Positions 23,710-33,844 of a DNA stretch of 64,000 bases are shown in pieces (within the stretch, counting starts at the first letter, position 1; every line of letters starts with the position of its first letter). The translations under genes and the position numbers were made by a program. The DNA lies in assembly GCA_015847255.1 (NCBI GenBank), contig JADLZK010008579.1, forward strand, positions 1-64,000. The letters are read 5' to 3'. The notes under the pieces were generated by a model. That model saw nothing but the letters and a program-made list of their open reading frames with translations. It had not been told where the DNA came from and did no database searches. This DNA is from Hyparrhenia diplandra (taxonomy: Eukaryota > Streptophyta > Magnoliopsida > Poales > Poaceae).

Positions 23710-25635
23710 ATGGCCACCACCACCGCCGCCGCCGCAACCGCCGCGCTCACCGGCGCCACTACCGCTGCGCCCAAGGCGAGGCGCGGGGCGCACCTCCTGG
23801 CCGCCCGGCGCGCCGTCGCCGCGCCCATCAGGTGCTCCGCGGCGTCACCCGCCACGCTGACAGTGACGGCTCCCCAGCCACCCCGCTCCGGCCGTGGGGC
23901 CCCAGCGAGCCACGCAAGGGCGCCGACATCCTCGTCGAGGCCCTCGAGCGCTGCGGCGTCCGCGACGTCTTCGCCTACCCCGGCGGCGCGTCCATGGAGA
24001 TCCACCAGGCGCTCACCCGCTCCCCCGTCATCGCCAACCACCTCTTCCGCCACGAGCAAGGGAGGCCTTCGCCGCCTCCGGCTTCGCGCGCTCCTCGGCC
24101 GCGTCGGCGTCTGCGTCGCCACCTCCGGCCCCGGCGCCACCAACCTTGTCTCCGCGCTCGCCGACGCGCTGCTCGACTCCGTCCCCATGGTCGCCATCAC
24201 GGGGCAGGTGCCGCGCCGCATGATTGGCACCGACGCCTTCCAGGAGACGCCCATCGTCGAGGTCACCCGCTCCATCACCAAGCACAACTACCTCGTCCTC
24301 GACGTCGACGACATCCCCCGCGTCGTGCAGGAGGCCTTCTTCCTCGCCTCGTCTGGTCGTCCGGGGCCGGTGCTTGTCGACATCCCCAAGGACATCCAGC
24401 AGCAGATGGCGGTGCCCGTCTGGGACACGCCCATGAGCCTGCCTGGGTACATTGCGCGCCTCCCCAAGCCTCCTGCGACTGAATTGCTTGAGCAGGTGCT
24501 GCGTCTGGTTGGTGAATCGCGGCGCCCTGTTCTTTATGTTGGCGGTGGATGCGCAGCATCTGGTGAGGAGTTGCGCCGTTTTGTGGAGATGACTGGAATC
24601 CCAGTCACAACCACTCTTATGGGCCTCGGCAACTTCCCCGGCGATGACCCGCTGTCTCTGCGCATGCTCGGTATGCATGGCACAGTGTATGCAAATTATG
24701 CAGTGGATAAGGCCGATCTGTTGCTTGCGTTTGGTGTGCGGTTTGATGATCGTGTCACAGGGAAGATTGAGGCTTTTGCAAGCAGGGCTAAGATTGTGCA
24801 CATTGATATTGATCCGGCTGAGATTGGCAAGAACAAGCAGCCACATGTGTCCATCTGCGCAGATGTTAAGCTTGCTCTGCAGGGCATGAATGCTCTTCTG
24901 GAAGGAAGCACATCAAAGAAGAGCTTTGACTTTGGCTCGTGGCAGGATGAGTTGGATCAGAAGAAGAGAGAATTCCCCCTTGGGTATAAAACTTTTGATG
25001 AGGAAATCCAGCCACAATATGCTATCCAGGTTCTTGATGAGCTGACAAAAGGGGAGGCCATTATCGCCACTGGTGTTGGGCAGCACCAGATGTGGGCAGC
25101 ACAGTACTACACTTACAAGCGGCCAAGGCAGTGGTTGTCTTCAGCTGGTCTTGGGGCTATGGGATTTGGTTTGCCGGCTGCTGCTGGCGCTGCTGTGGCC
25201 AACCCAGGTGTCACTGTTGTTGACATCGACGGAGATGGTAGCTTCCTCATGAACATTCAGGAGCTAGCTATGATCCGAATTGAAAACCTCCCAGTGAAGG
25301 TCTTTGTGCTAAACAACCAGCACCTGGGGATGGTGATGCAGTGGGAGGACAGGTTCTATAAGGCCAACAGAGCACATACCTACTTGGGAAACCCGGAGAA
25401 TGAAAGTGAGATATATCCAGATTTCGTGACAATTGCCAAAGGGTTCAACATTCCAGCAGTCCGTGTGACAAAGAAGAGCGAAGTCCGTGCAGCAATCAAG
25501 AAGATGCTCGAGACTCCAGGGCCGTACCTCTTGGATATAATCTTCCCGCACCAGGAGCATGTGTTGCCTATGATCCCTAGTGGTGGGGCTTTCAAGGATA
25601 TGATCCTGGATGGTGATGGCAGGACTGTGTATTGA
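23710..25635 (+). CDS. ALS: Acetolactate (acetohydroxyacid) synthase catalytic subunit
   Basis: This is the first common enzyme of branched-chain amino-acid synthesis in the plastid: TPP-, FAD- and Mg-dependent condensation of pyruvate with pyruvate or 2-oxobutyrate. It is the target of sulfonylurea and imidazolinone herbicides. The gene is a single exon, as usual. An Ala/Arg-rich transit peptide (about residues 1-55) is followed by the PWGP and AYPGGASMEIHQAL region, HEQG (catalytic Glu), TSGPGATNLVSALADALLDS, GQVPRRMIGTDAF, FGVRFDDRVTGK, the TPP motif DIDGDGSF...LNN, MQWEDRFYKANRA and IPSGGAFKDM, with TGA at 25633-25635. The span equals 641 codons against about 644 in rice. However, the frame slips by one missing base three times: between 23868 and 23885, near 24060 (HEQG/EAF) and near 24097 (SS/GR). 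The net loss of three bases hides this in ORF length, and residues of roughly 55-130 are scrambled in a naive translation. AATAAATA near 25864 may be the poly(A) signal. Confidence 0.95.
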   Translation: MATTTAAAATAALTGATTAAPKARRGAHLLAARRAVAAPIRCSAASPATLTVTAPQPPRSGRGAPASHARAPTSSSRPSSAAASATSSPTPAARPWRSTRRSPAPPSSPTTSSATSKGGLRRLRLRALLGRVGVCVATSGPGATNLVSALADALLDSVPMVAITGQVPRRMIGTDAFQETPIVEVTRSITKHNYLVLDVDDIPRVVQEAFFLASSGRPGPVLVDIPKDIQQQMAVPVWDTPMSLPGYIARLPKPPATELLEQVLRLVGESRRPVLYVGGGCAASGEELRRFVEMTGIPVTTTLMGLGNFPGDDPLSLRMLGMHGTVYANYAVDKADLLLAFGVRFDDRVTGKIEAFASRAKIVHIDIDPAEIGKNKQPHVSICADVKLALQGMNALLEGSTSKKSFDFGSWQDELDQKKREFPLGYKTFDEEIQPQYAIQVLDELTKGEAIIATGVGQHQMWAAQYYTYKRPRQWLSSAGLGAMGFGLPAAAGAAVANPGVTVVDIDGDGSFLMNIQELAMIRIENLPVKVFVLNNQHLGMVMQWEDRFYKANRAHTYLGNPENESEIYPDFVTIAKGFNIPAVRVTKKSEVRAAIKKMLETPGPYLLDIIFPHQEHVLPMIPSGGAFKDMILDGDGRTVY

Positions 25636-26600
25636 TCTAAATTTCGCAAGCACCGCCTCCTGCCTTTCTTTGACATGCATATGAACTAGTACAAGGGTTA
25701 TATGTGTTTCCTATGTGATGTTCTGCTCTGTTCTATCTTTTTTGTAAGCCGTCAGCTATCTGTAGTGTGCTTGTTTGATGTACTCTGTTATGGTAATCTT
25801 AATTAGCTTCCTACCTTGTAGTTGTGTAGTCTGTTGGAGGTCATGTAAGTGCCTTTTGCTACAAATAAATATGGTAATAATAATAATAAGCATTGCTATG
25901 CAGTGCTTCTGAACTGGCTTCTGTTGCCAAATTTAGGTGTCGAACTGCTCCTTGCTTTTTTGTTTTAGCTCTTTTTTTTTTGTTTTGTTTATTTGTTATT
26001 ATTGTTAATTCCAACTGAATATATGATGTATGTATCCATTTTCTTCGAATTAGTATGTTCCATCATGTGAACTCAAATCGTCTCAATGTGTTATTTGCCA
26101 TTACAACTCGTTCAATCCTGCGCACTCAAATTGGGCTCAAAGTTACATTTTTAAAATAAATAAATAAACGCTGGTCAAAGAAGCCTAACGCTTTACACGA
26201 CGCCGATGTGCTGGCTGGCCTGGGGATAAACAAAGACCGTGGTCGCCGGTGCTGAAGAAGACAGTGGAGGCTGAGGCTTTTGATTGGTAAAGCTACCGTT
26301 TGTTTTGAACTTTTGATTGACTGACAATCCATTTCCCAAAGATACGGGTCAAATATCTCAACTTCTTAAAAAGTTTCATTTCCATCACCACATAAATTTT
26401 GCTATTCTAAGACACTGGTACCGGCAAGACTTGCTTTCTGGGGTTCAAAGAGGGGCATTCTATCCACTCGTTATTCCTTGAGTTATAGCATTCCACTATC
26501 AAAAGAAAATAACCAGATATAGAAGTAAATGCATGCCACAAAAAAATGAAAAGGTCATGCAACTTTTAGTTTAACCACATGGAACAAAACATGCTTTCCT
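25636..26600. other. ALS 3' region and spacer
   Basis: The first 250 bp are probably ALS 3' UTR, with a TAATAA run near 25873-25890. The rest is AT-rich spacer without recognisable features. Confidence 0.4.
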
Positions 26601-27530
26601 TGCTTTCCTTCTCAAGTTGGACCTGACAAAAGCTTCTTGATCGCATGCCAAGGCTGTCTCTTGTCCCTTACCTTTCTGTTATTGCAATCAATCAACTGTC
26701 CAATAGGCTTCAATCTAGGATGCAAAATAGCAATCTGACTATCTCTCTAGGTCAAAACTATACTATCCACTCCATGTTTTTGCAGATGACATAATTCTTT
26801 ATGGAAACGCCTCACTGCAGAAGTTACCACCATTCGCCATATTTTCAGGAGTTCTCGACTGCTTGGGGCCAATTTTCAAACTTCCAAAGATCAGCCACTC
26901 TTTTTTCGCAGGAGAGTTGACAATAACACCAAAGACCATATCAAATCTATCTTCCCGATCCCTGACCTCCTACCAACACCATGAAGCTCGGACACCCCCA
27001 TGATCTTCAACCATAGAGACAAAACCAAAGCCTATGAGTTCATCAACGACAAATTCAGGGCTAAGCTGATCACAGTCGAAGCAAATACACTGAACCATGC
27101 TATGCGACTCTCCTACATCAAATCTGCTCTTCCATCCATTCTTATAGTTACATGTGAATTGTCCTCTTCTCCAAGACTTTGTGGAAAGGACTAACACCAT
27201 TATTAGAATATTTTGGTATGTCCAAGATAACAATTATGCTCTTCCCAGTGCCTTTCGCTATTGGGAAGGACATTTGTCAATCCAAAAAAGATGGAGGCTT
27301 GGGAATCAGAAACCTTTACACTGTCAACAAGAGCCTCATCACTCAAGCTGCTTGGAACATATATAACAAGAACAGTTTTCTCACTGCCATCGTTCAAGCA
27401 AAATATTTCCCAAATAATTCTTTGTGGACTGCAAAACGCAACGGACCTTGCTCTGTTTTCTGGCACTCTATTCTACAAAGTAAAGAAGGATCTCGATCAG
27501 TGGCGAGGACAGGGGGCTAACATGTCACAA
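26600..27530 (+). mobile_element. LINE (L1-type) reverse transcriptase remnant
   Basis: Fragments in several frames match the order of a plant LINE. RT box CPLSPY-like (GCLLSPYL) appears near 26650. The catalytic box FADDIILYGN begins at about 26778. A thumb/connection region (NHAMRLSYIKSALPSILI) spans about 27090-27150. The C-terminal zf-RVT-type block GGLGIRNLYTVNKSLITQAAW ends SVFWHSIL near 27470. Stops and frameshifts make it dead. Confidence 0.8.
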
Positions 27531-28464
27531 TAATTTTTTTTATACTAGTATAAGTTTATGATTGTTATTCATATTAAGAGGTAGAAATTTAATAAAATTC
27601 TTCTCTCATATGTACCTATTAATATTCTCTAGACGATAAATCATAAAAAAATACAACTAAATAGTACTATGGAGAAGCTTAGAAAGACTAAGACATAGAT
27701 CTCGAGTTTTAGATTTGTGAAATCACCCCAGACGCTTGCTTTAAGTTGTCGCCTATTGCTAGAAAAAAAAAAAAATAACATAATTGATCCTGAGCACCTG
27801 TATGAATTAAGTTGGACAGTCATCACAAGGAACCTAACCAATTTTGTTTATAAGTGGATTTTTTGGTCGGTGGGATTAGCAACATAATTTCTGGCTCCGC
27901 CACTAGTCGCTATCATTGTTGTTATAGCCAGTTTCTTCACCCCCTCCGCGTCCATCAACACCGACAAGATCAATTTTGGCTCATCGCTTGCGGCAACGCG
28001 ATCCTTATCTCCAATGGTAGTGTCTTCGAGCTAAGATTCTTCACGCCAGTGGGTGCCAGCGATAGATACTTAGGGGTTTGGTACCACGGGATTCTGATAT
28101 TTGGGCCGCCACCCGACAGAGCCCAATGCTCGACTCCCACGGAGAGATAAGGCTCTTCGTCAGTGGACAGCTCTAGGTCATCGACGACAAGAGGGAGACG
28201 GTGTTGTGGTGTTCGACGGTGGGCAACGTCAACTCAACTCCGGGAATTCATGATGAGGTGATTTTATTTTTTTTAGAATTGATTACATTGTTTGCCATAT
28301 TGTTGCTAATTTATTTCTTCTCCTTTAGAAGTGTCTAAAAAGTAAAGAAGGATCTCGGTCAAGAGGGAGAAATATAATAAAATCCTACTCATACCTATTA
28401 ATATTCTCGATAAATCATACAACATACAACTAAATAGTACTATGAAGCAGCTTACAAAGACTTA
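27477..28464. repeat. Direct repeats flanking a gene fragment
   Basis: The segment at 27477-27700 and the shorter one at 28337-28464 share AAAGTAAAGAAGGATCTCG, ACCTATTAATATTCT, GATAAATCATA and ACAACTAAATAGTACTATG in the same order. Copy 1 carries about 90 extra bases. They flank an S-locus-lectin fragment. Copy 1 overlaps the end of the LINE remnant. Confidence 0.75.
27870..28255 (+). pseudogene. G-type (B-lectin) receptor-kinase gene fragment
   Basis: The pieces SNGSVFELRFFTPVGASDRY, LGVWYHGI and, in a second frame, LDSHGEIRLFVSGQL then DDKRETVLWCSTVGNV match the start of a bulb-type lectin domain of S-locus receptor-like kinases. A stop falls after SGQL and the frame changes near 28130. 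No kinase, PAN or EGF part follows. It is a short captured or leftover fragment. Confidence 0.65.
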
Positions 28465-28840
28465 ATGGTTGTCGTTGTTTATGACTACAGTGGCCATGTG
28501 AGCTTATCAATGATCTGATCAAAGTCACACACAAGTCTGGTTTGACGTGGAAGAGGTGAGAGGGATCTAACATTTACTGCAAATCTTTAGTGAAGACCGA
28601 CTAAGCTGTTATTCATACCCGGCTGTTTGCCACTTAAGATGGTCCGTTTGTCAAACCGCGCTCGTAATATATACCAGCTAGGTCGCCTTTGCCTGTACCT
28701 ACGATATAAATTGTTTAAAGCACTTACTTCTTTTAAGAACTTATGGTGTGAATTGTGTGTTATGCGCATGCGCAAAACTAAAGATCCTTATTGTTGCACG
28801 TACGTAGTGGACATGGAAGGTGTCTAGACAATTAGATTAA

Positions 28841-29285
28841 GGCCCTCATTTGCATCCTTAAGATAATAGCTATCTACTAATACTTATCTCTTTTAGACCC
28901 AAATAGGTGAAGCTAGCTAATAAAATAGCTAATTGTTAGCTAGATATTTAGATAATAACCATGTCACAGTTGGACCAAAAAATGAGATAATAGAAGCTAA
29001 TAATTATCTTAGCAGCTTTTTTTTTTTTATTAGCTTTGCAATACCCTCCAGCTAATGTTAGCTGGCTATAAAATTAGACATGAGCTATTAGTTAGCTAAC
29101 TATTAGCAGATAGTGAATCCAAACACTAATGTTAGCTTAGCTATAATATTAGACATGAGCTATTAGCCAGCTAACTATTAGCAGATAGTGAATCCAAACA
29201 CTCTAGCTAATGTTAGCTAGCTATAATATTAGATATGAGCTATTAGTCAGCTAACTATTAGCAGGTAGTGAATCCAAACAGAGAC
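28841..29285. mobile_element. MITE with internal three-copy tandem array
   Basis: The left end GGCCCTCATTTGCATCC and the complement of the right end (GTCTCTGTTTGGATTC) form a diverged terminal inverted repeat of the GGCCCTGTTTGGAT type. Inside the right half, units starting at 29053, 29127 and 29208 (74-81 bp) each contain TAATGTTAGCT, ATGAGCTATTAG and GTGAATCCAAACA. There is no coding capacity. Confidence 0.65.
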
Positions 29286-30330
29286 TGAGCTAAGGTTAGT
29301 CGGAGGACGACAATTTGGTTTAGCTTAATAGTTGAAGGGCAATATTATGATAATGTCTTAGGGAGCGTCTGTTGTACTGACAGAGTTCAAGAGGGATCTC
29401 CGATGTCCACGTCATGGCTTTGACTCATCAAAATTTTTGAAATGACTTAAAATTTGGGATGGAGAAGCAGACATGATATGCGTACTCGAGGACATGAACT
29501 TTTCATGTCAGTTTGTGCCCTCAAAATTAGGATACAAACACATTCTCCATAGATGTGCAAGCTCACGTTACTACATTGTGAGTGCATGCACACCCGTTTC
29601 TTGTAGCAATTTTTTTTTTAATCGTGGACACGCACGAAGGATCAGGTGCTAATTAACAATCGCCTTGAGATGTTCATTCGTGGCCGGTGTGTGTTACGGA
29701 GATATGGACAGCATTAGATTCCTGCTGGCCTACGGATACACACCGGCATGTGCAGTGGTACATGTCGGCTGACCAAATTTTGACGTGGCTAGACCATGGT
29801 CCTAGACACGGGTACAAGTGTCCCCTCCTAGCTTATGGATAACTTTATTATTTCATTTAATTTTGCGTGGTAGTTTTATTTTTTAAAAAAATCTAGTCAC
29901 ACGCGATCAGGTCCGGCATTCCATCTCTGAAACCATTATAACTTTGTGGTGATTTGCCGTAGCACACCACATGTTTTATTAATTTATGTCTCATATTTCG
30001 AGAGAAAAGGTACCGAAAATGATTTTTTTGCACTCATCTACAACATTTTGTTGTTCACTTGCCAGGGTAGTTTGGGCTCCATTGAGAAGCACGCTGGTAT
30101 GAAATCCAAGTAAAGAATGAAACATTGGTCGGTGAAATAATTTGTTACTGACACAAATAAAGTATTGGCTTCACATTAATTTCTCGAGCTACACAAAGCG
30201 TCGCATTCGGTGACACTTCACCGACCTTGCCGTCACAACATTAAATATTTGCTCAGGTAAATTGCTCTCCATTCGCTTTTCTCCACGTGTCCCTGCTCCC
30301 AGTCTTCTACTTCACGTACGCTTCCCTCTA
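29286..30330. other. Unassigned spacer
   Basis: AT-rich, with no reading frame, inverted repeats or splice pattern I can support. Confidence 0.3.
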
Positions 30331-30664
30331 GGCTTGTGTTTTGTGAAAAAAATTGGGAGTAAATTTTTAGGTGTTACGTCGGATGTTTGATCAAATGCTG
30401 AAAGAGGTTTTTGGAGACTAATTTAAAAATTAGCTTCATAACTTGCCTAGAGACCGCGAGACAATTTTTTTTCACTGTAACTAATTTGTCATTAGCAGCG
30501 AGTAATTATGCTCAAAAGATTCGCCTCATCGTATACAGTCGTCAAACCGTGCAATTATTGTTTTTATTTGATCTACATTTAATGCTTCATGCATGTGCTA
30601 GAGTCATTCGATGTTATAAGGAAAAATTTCTAGGATGAAATTTTTTCACCAACTAAACAGGGCC
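30331..30664. mobile_element. Grass MITE of the GGCC(T)TGTTTAG-end family
   Basis: The right end AACTAAACAGGGCC and a diverged left end GGCTTGTGTTTTGTG bracket a body with phrases typical of a widespread panicoid MITE: GAGACTAATTTAAAAATTAG, CTCAAAAGATTCGCCTC, CGTGCAATTATTG and CATTTAATGCTTCATGCATG. CTA and TTA flank it in place of a perfect three-base duplication. Confidence 0.65.
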
Positions 30665-31042
30665 TTAGTTTGATTTGATTTGTGTAAATTCTTGAGGGAG
30701 AAAAGAGAGGTAGGCAGCTATTTGTAATTACATTGGTATTGGTACTTATGTAATTCTTGGGGAGAAGGTCGAGTAGTTGAAGTTAATGATATATGGAGAC
30801 AAGATAAAAGGGAAGAGAGCTCAGCTTTCATGCAAACAACAAACTAGCCACAGAAGCCTACGAATCCATAGGAGTTTTGAAGAACTAACACCAAGGGAAA
30901 CTTTCCTTTGTGTCCATATGTTCTTTTGAATTATTATTCTATTTTTCTCGGTCGCTTTCATGCATTTTGAATTTATGTAGGATTATTATAAAAATCATAC
31001 AACTCCTATACCACTTTTCCTATTTTGAAAATCATGTGTTCC
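30665..31042. other. Unassigned spacer
   Basis: AT-rich sequence between a MITE and the retroposed element. Nothing recognised. Confidence 0.3.
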
Positions 31043-31058
31043 AAAGAGACATATAGGC

Positions 31059-32480
31059 GAGTTTGCTTGAACTCGCCCTCAAACTTTGCTCGCCAGAACA
31101 CTCTGTAGTACCGGGCGTATGCCGTCTCCCTTCCCCCCTTCCTTCTACGAGCCGCCTTTCTACATCCACCGACGGCCCCCGCCTCCTTCTCCCGCAAACT
31201 CATGCCGGCGATGAGGCAGGGTCGATTCACTTCGTCCCTTCTTCCCTCTTCCTCCTCCTTGTAAAATCCCCGGGCCAAATAAGAGTTACGAGGACCTCTT
31301 TTCCTCCTTATCCTCGTCGCTTGAAGACGGCCGCACCTCTTGCGGCCGCGATGAGTGCACCTTCCCCGCCTCCCTCGGTGCGGTAGCAAAGACCAAAGAA
31401 CGGCGACGCCTTCGCCGGGGATGGCGTGGCTCGGCGAGCGCCGCCGCTGCGGTCGAGGTGAGCCCTCCCCCAGAGTGCCGCAGTGGCGGATGTGCCGATG
31501 CCAGCGGATCACCGCTCGACCGAGCTCCTGTGCCCGCCCATTCCGCCAACGCCGGTGCCGCCCAACCCCCGATGTCGTCCCGCCGCCAGAGATAGACCCA
31601 CCCAGCCGCCGCCCGAGGTCATCCCACCGCAGCCCACCGGCACCGCCACGACGCCACCTCCCAGCGCTGAAACCGCCCTCCATTCCCCGGCCGAGGCCGC
31701 CCCGCCCTCAACGCTGTTCCGGCAAGGCCCGCCCCCGGGCGCCGGCGTTTCCTTCCCTCATGGACGCGGCTTAACCACACCTCCAGTGGTGGAGCTCGCA
31801 TCCATTGTCGTGGGGCCCGCTTGGCAAGCGTGCGTTTCGCATGTAGTACACCTGCCTCACTGGGCCCACTAACGCCGTGCTCCACCAGCTGGGGCGTCGG
31901 TGTGTATTCTCCATGGGGTTCACTGGCCGCTTACGCGGTACCACATGCACCCATGTTGTTTGGAGTGGTGTGCCATCGAGGCCATCAACGTGTCCCTTCT
32001 GGGTGGCATGGTCTACATTCTCTTTTAAGTGGCCCATCATGTGCCTTATCTTGTGAGCGCGAAGCCTACCATGCTACTTCATGCCGACACATGGTCTCCG
32101 TCTTGCGGCCTTCGATCTGTTGTTGCTGTTACAAACGGCACAACCACATCTAAGGTGCTTGTCCGATGAATCGCTTTCATGTGGGTTTTCGACTCGAGTT
32201 TCTTCTACATCCCGGTGATGTCATAAACAATATTCTTTGATGCCTAGGCATGTTTTTTACCCTACGCCGACCCAATCTTAGCCATCGCTTCGCGAGACCA
32301 GTCCCATCCGGTGCACGCATCTTTGATGCCTTTGCGTATACCGCTCATCGCCGGATTTGTCCTCCTTGGTGCCTTAGTCGATGTTGTTTATTTCCTAGGC
32401 CGCAGGACCTCAATGTAACATAGTCCTCTTTTGAGGATTGCTTTATAATTTGGCTGCAAGATGTTGTTTGTGAAAAAAAA
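31059..32480 (+). mobile_element. Retroposed element with poly(A) tail and 16-bp target duplication
   Basis: AAAGAGACATATAGGC occurs immediately before the element (31043-31058) and immediately after its A-run (32480-32495). The intervening 1.4 kb begins GC-rich and becomes AT-rich. It ends ATGTTGTTTGTG plus a run of A's, the anatomy of target-primed reverse transcription. Overlapping frames exist in the GC-rich part on both strands (225 codons minus, 139 plus), but none resembles RT, endonuclease or a host protein. It may be a non-autonomous LINE or a retroposed transcript. Confidence 0.8.
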
Positions 32481-32495
32481 AAGAGACATATAGGC

Positions 32496-33396
32496 ATGCT
32501 TTGGAATAGAGGGAAAACATAGAGTTTCGAAATTTTAGTTCCTATAGAAACTTTATAACAAGCTTTATATATAACAAATAAATAACTCATTACAACTCCA
32601 TTGAAATTCTCTAGGGATTGGGCTATAACAAAGGAATGTGGACGAAACTAACATACGTCCAATAACCTCAGCCTTTTGCTTCCTTATATCTTGAAACTTT
32701 CCTTTGCTCTAGAATCATATAAGATTTCAAGTGTCCAGGCGTTCCAATCCCACATTTTCTCTATTTATGTATTCCAAAAGGTAGGCTCAAGGTCCAATTC
32801 CAGGTGATTTTTGCAAGGCACAGTTTAAATCAGTGGAAACTCACACTTCCACATGGTCAGCTCCAAAGGTGAAACCATGCATATTTTGAGCCATGTTAAA
32901 TAAACATTTAGTTAATGTACATTAAAATTCACCAGCTGTAACTTTTGTGTAACGTTCTAAAATCGCAGATACCGCACAAAAGGCTGGTAACTGAATGGAT
33001 CAAGTAAAATTCCTAGCAGTGCTTTGTAGTACCATGTTTTTCTAACTAAACAAAAGATACCATTTCAAAAAAAAAGACATATTTTGACATTTTGTTGTAT
33101 AATGTATAGTGGTAACCATGACCTGGATCAAAGTCCAGATACAAATATATGGTCCTAGCTTTCACACTCTCTCACCTATTTCCAAGCTCTACTCCAGAGA
33201 GAGAGAGAAAGAGGGGCAAATCCACATTAAAAAAATATAGTGATTTTTTTGTAAGAAAATTCTAGTACAGGTACGGTGGTACCACCAGATGAGACGAGAT
33301 GAGCCGGGGACAGGGGGTGATTAGTTCCAACGCATTTTCCGTGCGGGCCGTCCGGCTCCGGCCTGACCCACTGACCCGCCGCACCGTCGTCCCCGC
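32496..33396. other. Spacer upstream of the Stowaway MITE and HIPP gene
   Basis: AT-rich. Contains a GA run (GAGAGAGAGAAAGAGGGG) near 33198. No gene recognised. Confidence 0.3.
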
Positions 33397-33398
33397 TA

Positions 33399-33638
33399 CT
33401 CCCCTCCGTCCCACTGACTTTGTCACCCCCGGTTTCCGCGCCATCTTATTCGATGCTTCGTCTTATTCAAATTTTTTACACAAATATAATTTATTTTTTT
33501 ACGACTTATTTTATCAATGAAGATACTTGAATATTGATTATTTTATTTTATAATTTGCAAAAATATTTTGAATAAGACGGACGGTCAAAGATGAAGTTTA
33601 AAAGTCAAAAACGTCGGTCAGCATGGGACGGAGGGAGG
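33399..33638. mobile_element. Complete Stowaway MITE (Tc1/Mariner)
   Basis: This 240-bp AT-rich element has termini CTCCCCTCCGTCCCA and the complement of TGGGACGGAGGGAG. It is flanked by TA at 33397-33398 and 33639-33640, the Stowaway target duplication. Its right end lies about 205 bp upstream of the HIPP start codon, within the proximal promoter. Confidence 0.9.
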
Positions 33639-33844
33639 TAGGCCCTTGCGGCGCGGCGCGCCTGTACAAGTAGCAGCCAGCAGTGGAGTTACAGCCAGCC
33701 AAAAGTTACCTACAGGCTACAGCTCACTCCTCCCAGTCTCCCAACGGGCGCAAGAACCACCACTCACTCAGTCGCCAGAGGCGTGACTGACTGAAACTGA
33801 ACTCTAGTGCGTTGAGAGCGGAGCAGAGGAGGACTCGGCGAACC

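Noticed and set aside
23367..24287. A 306-codon minus-strand open frame across the ALS 5' region
   Set aside because: It is antisense to the GC-rich ALS coding sequence and is a composition shadow.
31006..31683. A 225-codon minus-strand open frame in the GC-rich part of the retroposed element
   Set aside because: Its low-complexity Arg/Gly-rich translation, overlapping frames on the other strand and GC-driven absence of stops make it an unlikely protein.
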